Positions 6,904 through 12,696 of a stretch of 12,696 nucleotides of DNA are shown one piece after another. This DNA comes from an uncultured Cryomorphaceae bacterium (lineage in GTDB: Bacteria > Bacteroidota > Bacteroidia > Flavobacteriales > Schleiferiaceae). Every line of letters begins with the position of its first letter. Position 1 is the stretch's first letter. The notes beneath the pieces are model-generated. The model ran no database searches and was not told the origin of the DNA. It was given only the letters and a program-made list of their open reading frames with translations. Location: positions 1 to 12,696 of the forward strand of contig CAJWXO010000028.1 of assembly GCA_913049755.1 (NCBI GenBank), written 5' to 3'. Position numbers and translations under genes: made by a program.

Positions 6904-8047
6904 TAGGTAAGATTTCTTGGAATGATTTCCATACTTGATCTGCGGAGTGTTCCCATTTAAAATACTTTGCTCGTTCTAACCCCTTTTTTTTTAGCAATTC
7001 AACATCTTCTTCATTTTGTATTGCAAAATTTAAGGCTGACATCCAGTCTTCTATATTTCCCGGTCTTGAATAGTGGGCAGCGTCATTTGCGATTTCAGGC
7101 ATACACGAGGAATTAGAGGATAGAACCAAACAATTTGATGCCATTGCCTCTATTATAGGAATTCCAAAACCCTCGAAATAACTTGGGAAAACAAATGCTG
7201 TCGCACCTCCAAAAAAATCATTTAATTGATCTCTAGGAATAAATCCTGGAAGAAGAATTCTTTTGCTCCCATTTTTTAATGCATTATTTAATTCCTCATC
7301 TTCGTGAAGTGGCCTCCCAGCAATTACCAATTGATGATTGCTGTTGGGATTCAACAAACTCCACCTGTTAAATGCTTCGACAAGGGTTTTTAAATTTTTT
7401 CTTGGAGTAAATGCCCCCAAAAAGCAGAAATAGGGATTTCCATTTGCAAATTTTTTCTGGGCGGCCTTTTTTTGTTTTTCCAAAAGAGGAATAAAGTCCT
7501 TCTGAGGAGCATTATAGGTCACATCAACATCTTTTTTCTTTTTTGAATAAGTTGAAATTATATCATTTTTTGTAGTTTCAGACACAGCTAAAATTCTGTC
7601 AGATTCTTTTGCGGATCGCCGGCATACTCTCCGGTAGTAGTCGCCAACTTTTAATGGTATTTCTTTAGGTCTGTGGACAAAATTCAAATCATGAATTGTT
7701 GTGATTAGTTTTATTTGATAGTTTTTTAATGATTTTCTGCTGGGCAATAACCCATCTGGAGACCAATAAATAGACGCTTTTATTTCGATAAGCTTTTTTG
7801 GAACGAGCCAATCATTCCAGAGACTCCAAAGCCATGGGTGTCTTGCAGCAGGTCTTATGACATGGTATTTTACACCTGAGTAAATATGAGGCGATTCTGG
7901 GGTTCGATCATAGAAGATATGCCAGTCAACTTCAGGGTGAAGTTTAACTAATAGCTTGATTATACTGTGGCTATACCATCCCGTACCCTCTAGTTTGCCC
8001 GCAAGAAGCCAGCGGCCATTAATAGCTATTGTAATTGATTGGGGCAT
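6893..8047 (-). CDS. GT4-family glycosyltransferase (GT-B fold), polysaccharide biosynthesis
   Basis: A 384-residue retaining glycosyltransferase of the Glycos_transf_1 type, expected to transfer a sugar from a nucleotide donor to a lipid-linked repeat unit at the inner face of the membrane. The N-terminal domain has the glycine-rich GKLEGTGWYSHS (17-28) and TTIHDLNFVHRP (116-127). The C-terminal domain has FLGAFTPRKNLKTLVEAF (209-226), LLPGFIPRDQL (265-275) and the EX7E motif within FEGFGIPIIEAMA, Glu292 and Glu300. Sequence style is close to mannosyl- or rhamnosyltransferases of O-antigen clusters, but the sugar cannot be read from it. It diverges from wzx with only 26 nt between start codons and heads the rnhB unit. 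A strong promoter match ends just before its ATG. A 9-A tract on the coding strand encodes Lys353-355 near the C terminus. Confidence 0.92.
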   Translation of the reverse strand: MPQSITIAINGRWLLAGKLEGTGWYSHSIIKLLVKLHPEVDWHIFYDRTPESPHIYSGVKYHVIRPAARHPWLWSLWNDWLVPKKLIEIKASIYWSPDGLLPSRKSLKNYQIKLITTIHDLNFVHRPKEIPLKVGDYYRRVCRRSAKESDRILAVSETTKNDIISTYSKKKKDVDVTYNAPQKDFIPLLEKQKKAAQKKFANGNPYFCFLGAFTPRKNLKTLVEAFNRWSLLNPNSNHQLVIAGRPLHEDEELNNALKNGSKRILLPGFIPRDQLNDFFGGATAFVFPSYFEGFGIPIIEAMASNCLVLSSNSSCMPEIANDAAHYSRPGNIEDWMSALNFAIQNEEDVELLKKKGLERAKYFKWEHSADQVWKSFQEILPNGK

Positions 8048-8052
8048 TACCT

Positions 8053-8085
8053 CAAAAGTATGACCTTTGTCCCATGTCTGTCAAA
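8053..8085 (-). promoter_or_regulatory. Bacteroidota-type promoter for the GT4-rnhB unit
   Basis: Read on the minus strand, TTTG (8085-8082) is followed by 21 nt and then TACTTTTG (8060-8053). This matches the Bacteroidota -33/-7 pattern of TTTG, 19-21 nt, TAnnTTTG with no mismatch. The -7 box ends only 5 nt before the ATG at 8047, so transcription would start at or next to the start codon. The -33 box lies inside the first codons of the divergent wzx gene. Confidence 0.6.
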
Positions 8086-9339
8086 TTTTTGAATACCGAT
8101 TGGAATTCTTTTCTGAAGAGCAGTTCTCTGGTATTAGTTTTAAAGATACTTGGTGCGGTAGGTGGTTATTCTTTTGTTTGGGTTGTTATAGATGTTTACG
8201 GTTCCAGCGCATATGGACTTTTCGAAGTCGCATTCACATTCTTAAGTATTCTTGCTGCACTATCTAAGTGGGGGGGCGATGGGCTTATAATTAAAGAGAT
8301 TCCTAACATGAACCAATCTAATGGTTGGGGATTTGTAAGAAGAGTTCAAAGTTTTGTTGGACTATCTTCCTTAGCGTTTGCTCTCATACTTTTTTTGTCT
8401 GCGAACCTCTTGGAAGATTTTTTTAATGAACCTGGCCTTGGGCCTATTCTAAGAATAACTGCAATGACTTTGCCATTCTTCTCACTTTTTCAAATTCACT
8501 CCGAATATTTACGTGCAAAGAAAAAATGGTTTTTATATGGTGTTTTTCAAACTAGTTTTTTTTTAGGGCTTATTTCCATTTGCATTTATCTTTTTCCGCA
8601 CGAATTTCTCCTTTCAAGGCCTATGGGCTTTTTATTTATTGCATCTTTTTTGGCATTTTTAAGCATTCGATTGTTTGGCCCTCTTTTTCATAAAGGCTGG
8701 TGTTCATTAAAGAGTCATGCTTCAAGCGCTACATCCATGTTCCTGACGGGTGCATTGTTTATGATAATATCTTGGTCAGATACTTTGACAGTCAGTTATT
8801 TCATGTCCGTGGAAGATGTTGCAAATTACAGGGTAGCTTTCAAGATAGCTACCCTTATAACATTTACGCAATTTGCTATCAATGCCAGGATTGCTCCCCA
8901 GATTTCATCTTTATGGTCAAACAAAAAGACTAAAGAGCTTCAGTCTATTATTCACAAGGCTTCATTAATAAATACGATTGTGGGTATTCCTCTTTTTCTT
9001 GGGATAATGCTTTTCGGGCAATTTTTGTTATCTATTTTTGGAGAGGAGTTTGAAAGCTCGTTATCTATTCTTAGAATTCTTTGTTTTGGCCAAATCATAA
9101 ATGCTCTTTGCGGACCAGTGATGTACCTCCTAAACATGACTGGAAATGAAAAAAAAGCACGGAATACTATGATTTATGCTGCAATTATTAATATTTGTGC
9201 AAATATTTTACTTATTCCTCTTTTTGGACTTAAGGGTGCGGCTTGGGCTACCTCTTCAACAATGATACTTTGGAATGTCTGGGCCCTTTTGATTGGATAT
9301 AAACAAACGGGAATACGAACATTAATTTTTTGGCGTTAA
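8074..9339 (+). CDS. wzx: Wzx-like polysaccharide flippase (MOP superfamily)
   Basis: A 421-residue integral inner-membrane protein with about 12 predicted hydrophobic segments, the size and pattern of Wzx transporters that flip undecaprenyl-PP-linked repeat units to the periplasm. Recognisable family features are the N-terminal amphipathic start followed by SLVLVLKILGAVGGYSFVWV, the YGSSAYGLFEVAFT turn (about 44-57), and the region FGEEFESSLSILRILCFGQI near residue 330, followed by the small-residue-rich last helices (GLKGAAWATSS). I chose the ATG at 8074; an in-frame TTG at 8035 would overlap the GT4 gene and add a non-family extension. A T9 tract (8556-8564) encodes part of FFL. It leads the + strand operon, and I found no clear promoter of its own in the 26-nt gap, so one may lie inside the GT4 gene. 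Confidence 0.88.
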   Translation: MSVKFLNTDWNSFLKSSSLVLVLKILGAVGGYSFVWVVIDVYGSSAYGLFEVAFTFLSILAALSKWGGDGLIIKEIPNMNQSNGWGFVRRVQSFVGLSSLAFALILFLSANLLEDFFNEPGLGPILRITAMTLPFFSLFQIHSEYLRAKKKWFLYGVFQTSFFLGLISICIYLFPHEFLLSRPMGFLFIASFLAFLSIRLFGPLFHKGWCSLKSHASSATSMFLTGALFMIISWSDTLTVSYFMSVEDVANYRVAFKIATLITFTQFAINARIAPQISSLWSNKKTKELQSIIHKASLINTIVGIPLFLGIMLFGQFLLSIFGEEFESSLSILRILCFGQIINALCGPVMYLLNMTGNEKKARNTMIYAAIINICANILLIPLFGLKGAAWATSSTMILWNVWALLIGYKQTGIRTLIFWR

Positions 9340-9342
9340 AAA

Positions 9343-10266
9343 GTGGTGAATCCTGATATATTTTTGATTGGAGCCGCCAAAGCGGGTACGACGACAATTG
9401 CCAATTGGATGGGTGAAAATCCAGAGATTGCTTTATCAAAAATAAAAGAACCTAATTATTTTTCGACTGATATTGAAGTCAACAATTTCTCTTCTGAATT
9501 TAATTCCATTTCACCTGGATTACCAGAGAGTTATTGGTTAAAAGATGAATTAGAGTTTGCCCATCAAGACTTTGTTAGAGATCAAAAGCGTTATGCTCGT
9601 TTATTTGAGCATGCAAAACCAGGGCAAAAGTTAGCGGAATGCTCTACAAGTTATTTTTGGAGTATTAATGCAGCTGAGGAAGTTAAACGGTTATGCCCCA
9701 ATGGAAAAATTTCAATTATTCTAAGGAACCCGGTTGATAGAGCCTGGTCCCATTATAGAATGTCTAGAAAATACGGCCTAGTTTCAGGTTCATTTTTGGA
9801 GGAGTTAGAAAAAGATTTTTTAACAAAATCTTCATGGGGTAACAGTCACAATTTTTATCATTTAAGCCTTTATTCTGAGAGTTTAAAGCGTTGGATGCAA
9901 CATTTTGATCCAGATTTACTCAGAGTAGATATTTATGAGGTCTTTTTCAATAGTCCACAAAAAAGCTGGAACGACGTCTGTAAATTTTGGGGAGTGGAAG
10001 ACAGTCCGATATTTGGTGAAATAAAAAATCATGAAAGTCAGGATCCAAAATCTCCAATTTTGAATAGATTAATTCTTCGTTTGAAATTAAAGCGACTAAT
10101 GACCTTATTGCCGAAGAGATTATATATTTCCTTGAAAAAAAATCTTTTTAAAAAGGAATCTGAACAATTATCGTCGGATAATCGAAAAAAAGCAATGAAA
10201 TATTTTATAGATGATATCCGCGAATTAGAATCACTCGTTGGAAGAAGTCTATCTTTATGGACTTAA
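9343..10266 (+). CDS. PAPS-dependent sulfotransferase of a polysaccharide cluster
   Basis: A 307-residue enzyme expected to move sulfate from PAPS to a hydroxyl or amino group of a sugar. The 5'-phosphosulfate loop is FLIGAAKAGTTT (7-18) with Lys13. KEPNYFS (35-41) matches the KEP-aromatic motif of carbohydrate sulfotransferases such as NDST-type enzymes. The 3'-phosphate motif IILRNPVDRAWSHYRMSRK (125-143) provides Arg128 and Ser136. The start is GTG (9343, or the adjacent GTG at 9346), because the first ATG is codon 23 and would delete the PAPS loop. It begins 3 nt after the wzx stop and ends 10 nt before the wzz-like gene, so it belongs to the operon and probably decorates the repeat unit or polymer. 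A tyrosine or small-molecule sulfotransferase role is less likely given the context. It contains an A8 tract (10135-10142). Confidence 0.9.
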   Translation: MVNPDIFLIGAAKAGTTTIANWMGENPEIALSKIKEPNYFSTDIEVNNFSSEFNSISPGLPESYWLKDELEFAHQDFVRDQKRYARLFEHAKPGQKLAECSTSYFWSINAAEEVKRLCPNGKISIILRNPVDRAWSHYRMSRKYGLVSGSFLEELEKDFLTKSSWGNSHNFYHLSLYSESLKRWMQHFDPDLLRVDIYEVFFNSPQKSWNDVCKFWGVEDSPIFGEIKNHESQDPKSPILNRLILRLKLKRLMTLLPKRLYISLKKNLFKKESEQLSSDNRKKAMKYFIDDIRELESLVGRSLSLWT

Positions 10267-10276
10267 GTTTAATTCA

Positions 10277-11287
10277 ATGGATACTACCTCCCAAAACCTT
10301 CTTCACTTTTTGTTCAAATGGCGAAAACCATTATTGATAATTCCTTTTTTGGCTGGAGTTGCTGGAGCGATAGGGTCAATGCCTGTTTTTATTGACCCAC
10401 TATATGAGTCTACAGTAATTGTTTTTCCTTCTACAACAAATTCGCCTTCAAAAGCTTTACTTCCTCAAGATTCATATCAAGATCAGGATTTTCTTGAATT
10501 TGGCGCAGAGGAGCAAGCGGAACAGCTAATTCAAATTTTGAATTCAGATGTTATTTTTGACACTATAACAAGTAAATTCAATCTCAGAGAGCATTATGAT
10601 TTGGACATAACTAGTCCAACTCTAAGAACAGATTTATTCGAGGAATATTCAGATAAAATATCTTTTGGTCGGACTCAATTTATGAGTGTTGAAATAAATG
10701 TCCTTGATAAGGACCCACAATTAGCAGCTGATATAGCAAATGCTATCACAAATTTATTGGACCGTGTAAAGAGTCGTATCCAAAGGGATAGGGCTTTAGT
10801 TGGATATAAAATTGTCGAAAAAGAGTATAATAAAGTCCGTCAAGAAATGGGGAAGATGGAGAGTGAAATTAAAGAACTGCGTCAGAAAGGAGTTCATGAG
10901 TATGAAAGTCAATCCATGGTTGTTTCAGAACAATATGCAACTGCTATAGCTGAAGGCCGCCCTGAGAGGATAATTGATCAATTAAAGGCTGTCCTAGATA
11001 CATTAGCCGAATACGGCGGTAGGTATGTTTCTCTGCGAGATGAGTTGCATTTGATGAAAGAGGAAGAGGTTAAGATTAGAACTAAGCTTAATCAATCAAG
11101 TGTGGATGCAAATCAGATTATGCCTGCAACCTTTCGAGTCAATAAAGCTATTCCCGCAGATAAAAAAAAATATCCTATCCGATGGTTAATTTGTATTGTT
11201 AGTTCGCTTGCAACATTTGTGTCGACCTTACTAGTTATTCTCCTTTCAAATACATGGAAAGATTTAAAACAAAGTCTCCCATCTTAA
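10277..11287 (+). CDS. wzz: Wzz-like chain-length determinant (polysaccharide co-polymerase)
   Basis: A 336-residue inner-membrane protein with the co-polymerase layout. A first membrane segment (about 18-36) is followed by a periplasmic domain beginning DPLYESTVIVFPST (40-53). A long helical coiled-coil part with many Glu/Lys residues comes next (about 170-275), then a Pro-containing linker VNKAIPADKKKYP and a second membrane segment (about 301-324) with a short cytoplasmic tail. No Walker motif or tyrosine kinase domain is attached, so it resembles Wzz rather than full-length Wzc. It would set the length of the polymer made by the neighbouring Wzy-like protein. I chose the ATG at 10277; an upstream in-frame TTG would start inside the sulfotransferase gene. 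An A9 tract (11162-11170) encodes the Lys triplet before the second membrane segment. Confidence 0.85.
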   Translation: MDTTSQNLLHFLFKWRKPLLIIPFLAGVAGAIGSMPVFIDPLYESTVIVFPSTTNSPSKALLPQDSYQDQDFLEFGAEEQAEQLIQILNSDVIFDTITSKFNLREHYDLDITSPTLRTDLFEEYSDKISFGRTQFMSVEINVLDKDPQLAADIANAITNLLDRVKSRIQRDRALVGYKIVEKEYNKVRQEMGKMESEIKELRQKGVHEYESQSMVVSEQYATAIAEGRPERIIDQLKAVLDTLAEYGGRYVSLRDELHLMKEEEVKIRTKLNQSSVDANQIMPATFRVNKAIPADKKKYPIRWLICIVSSLATFVSTLLVILLSNTWKDLKQSLPS

Positions 11288-12696
11288 AAGATTATCTAAT
11301 TTGGATAACTGGAGCACTGTTTGTTCTTTTTGTAGGGTTTGCAGTGTCATTAGAGTTCTATGTCTTTGCAGCCATACCATTTGCCCTAATGCTGGTGGCT
11401 TGGTCTTTTTATCATTTAAATAGTCTTATTTTATTTGTAGTAGCGATTGCCCCTTTATCGATCACTTTAAAGGATTCCACTTTTAATTTAGGTGTGAGCT
11501 TACCTACCGAGCCAATTTTAGCTGGAATAACTTTCTTTCTTTTGCTTCGGTTTTTGCAGAATGGAAAGCTTCCTTGGTCTTTATTAAAACATCCTGTATC
11601 TATTGCTCTTTTGATGCAATTGGGGTGGATGGGGTTCTCAATTTTTACCAGTGAAATGCCTATGGTTTCTTTTAAAGCGTGGATATCACGTATTTGGTTT
11701 GTAGTCCCACTATTTTTTGCAATGTTTAATGTTTTTGAGTCCAAGACGGCCAGAAGTAGATTTTTCCTTCTCTACACAATTAGCCTCTCAATTTCTTGCT
11801 TGTATACCCTGTATGTTCATTCGCAATATGGGTTTAGTAAACAAACAAGTACATGGGTCATGTTCCCATTTTATAAGGAGCATACTGCGTATGGGATGGC
11901 TTTAGCTTTCATTTTTCCATTTGCAATTTATCGCGCATTTAAAAATCAAAAACTTATCAATTATGTTCTTTCTGTAGGATTACTGTTGCTATTAACAATA
12001 GCGACAGTTTTTTCTTACTCCAGGGCATCATGGCTAAGTATAGTCGCCGCTCTTGGAGTTTATGTCCTTATTAGATTTAAGATTAATCTAAAATATTTTT
12101 TTTTCGGGTCCTTTATAGTGCTCAGCTCCTTGTATGTCACTCAAGAACATTGGATAAAGGTTTTTACTAAAAATGATACGGTCTCCTCCGATAATTTTTC
12201 TGAGCACATAAAGAGTATCTCTAATATATCAACTGATGCTTCTAATCTAGAAAGAATAAATAGATGGATGTCGGCGATAAGGATGTTTGAAGAACGCCCA
12301 TTGACAGGATGGGGTCCAGGGACATACCAATTTCAGTATGCTCCATTCCAACATTCTTCTGAAATGACTGTGATCTCAACTAATTCTGGTAATAGGGGGA
12401 ATGCCCACAGCGAATACATTGGACTAATGGCTGAACAAGGTTGGCCGGGTCTGCTGCTAATGCTAGTTTTCTTAATTACTCTTTTCAGCACTGGGTTTAG
12501 GGTTGTTAATGCTCTTGAGGTCGGCACTGATCGTAGTGTTGCGATATGCGCCCTGTTGGGTTTGGTGTCATATTTCTGTCACGGTGTATTGAATAATTTC
12601 TTGGATATGGATAAAGCTGCAGTTCTAGTTTGGGGATCAGCTTCTGTTTTAGTTTTCTTGGATCTAAAATTTAAAAAAGAGTTTCATTCCAATAAA
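11254..12696 (+). CDS. wzy: O-antigen polymerase/ligase family protein (Wzy_C type), 3' end beyond the window
   Basis: An open frame of 481 codons with no stop before the window ends. The ATG at 11254 lies 34 nt inside the wzz-like gene; an in-frame stop shortly upstream (TAG near 11200) excludes a longer start with an ATG. The product has many membrane segments (about 10-12). The large periplasmic loop, about residues 290-395, contains ERINRWMSAIRMFEERPLTG, WGPGTYQFQY and the conserved HSEYIGLMAEQGWPG with His385. These are hallmarks of the Wzy/WaaL family that joins undecaprenyl-PP-linked glycans. Next to wzx and wzz, a polymerase is the likelier role, but ligase cannot be excluded. A T9 tract (12096-12104) encodes part of YFFFG. 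The remaining C terminus is probably short, since the last membrane helices appear complete. Confidence 0.88.
   Translation, partial: MERFKTKSPILKDYLIWITGALFVLFVGFAVSLEFYVFAAIPFALMLVAWSFYHLNSLILFVVAIAPLSITLKDSTFNLGVSLPTEPILAGITFFLLLRFLQNGKLPWSLLKHPVSIALLMQLGWMGFSIFTSEMPMVSFKAWISRIWFVVPLFFAMFNVFESKTARSRFFLLYTISLSISCLYTLYVHSQYGFSKQTSTWVMFPFYKEHTAYGMALAFIFPFAIYRAFKNQKLINYVLSVGLLLLLTIATVFSYSRASWLSIVAALGVYVLIRFKINLKYFFFGSFIVLSSLYVTQEHWIKVFTKNDTVSSDNFSEHIKSISNISTDASNLERINRWMSAIRMFEERPLTGWGPGTYQFQYAPFQHSSEMTVISTNSGNRGNAHSEYIGLMAEQGWPGLLLMLVFLITLFSTGFRVVNALEVGTDRSVAICALLGLVSYFCHGVLNNFLDMDKAAVLVWGSASVLVFLDLKFKKEFHSNK

Noticed and set aside
6626..6910. 94-codon + strand frame opposite rnhB
   Set aside because: It lies opposite the strongly conserved RNase HII catalytic region and is explained by codon bias of that gene.
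8035..8073. TTG-initiated extension of the flippase overlapping the glycosyltransferase gene
   Set aside because: The ATG at 8074 gives a normal Wzx start; the extension is hydrophilic and lies in the divergent gene.
8700..8933. Second + strand frame within wzx, rich in Cys and aromatic residues
   Set aside because: It is an out-of-frame reading of the flippase, whose own frame is uninterrupted and family-like.
10238..10276. TTG-initiated extension of the wzz-like protein
   Set aside because: It overlaps the sulfotransferase 3' end, and the ATG at 10277 directly precedes the expected cytoplasmic tip and first membrane segment.
11412..11744. 110-codon minus-strand frame opposite the wzy-like gene
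   Set aside because: The sense frame encodes a clear membrane protein of the Wzy family; the antisense product has no membrane or domain features.
1..12696. CRISPR arrays, insertion sequences, tRNA or rRNA genes, toxin-antitoxin or defence systems
   Set aside because: I saw no direct-repeat arrays, transposase motifs, RNA-gene structures or defence-type domains; nearly all bases are accounted for by the listed genes.

Overview
The window looks like an AT-rich chromosomal segment from a member of the Bacteroidota, probably a marine Flavobacteriales-type bacterium. This rests on four observations. Start codons generally lack clear Shine-Dalgarno sequences. One promoter matches the Bacteroidota consensus (TTTG, 21 nt, TAnnTTTG). 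There is a long-form urocanate hydratase and a tiny DUF5522-type Cys-rich protein. An OmpH-like protein carries a lipoprotein signal. The lineage is an inference; there is no rRNA or other marker here to fix it.

Left part (1-4070). The tail of an upstream transcript ends in a probable hairpin terminator (22-50). A single acyl-CoA dehydrogenase gene (83-1237, +) follows. Converging on it is a three-gene minus-strand unit: a 58-residue DUF5522-like Cys-rich protein (3823-3999), hutU (1824-3830) and an OmpH/Skp-like lipoprotein (1252-1809). The first two overlap by 8 nt. The enzymes point to fatty-acid or branched-chain acyl-CoA oxidation and to the second step of histidine breakdown. No other hut gene is present.

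Middle (4071-6905). A secreted GH73-type glucosaminidase with LysM-like repeats (+) converges on the end of a second minus-strand unit. That unit reads, in order of transcription, GT4 glycosyltransferase (8047-6893), rnhB (6903-6310) and an uncharacterised lipoprotein candidate (6305-4968). The first pair overlaps by 11 nt and the second is 4 nt apart.

Right part (8045-12696). This is a surface-polysaccharide locus of the Wzx/Wzy type. Diverging from the GT4 gene by only 26 nt are a flippase (wzx-like), a PAPS-type sulfotransferase with a GTG start, a Wzz-like chain-length regulator, and an O-antigen polymerase/ligase-like protein that runs off the window. Gaps between these genes are 3 nt and 10 nt, then a 34-nt overlap, so they should be one transcript. 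Together they suggest a lipid-linked repeat unit that is assembled by glycosyltransferases (one is here), possibly sulfated, flipped, polymerised and length-controlled. Every polysaccharide gene except the sulfotransferase carries a 9-nt mononucleotide tract (the sulfotransferase has 8), while coding genes to the left reach at most 7.

I did not find a clearly new defence, mobile or RNA system. The most interesting items are the DUF5522-hutU coupling, the sulfotransferase inside the Wzx/Wzy operon, the promoter that predicts a leaderless glycosyltransferase mRNA, and the homopolymer tracts.
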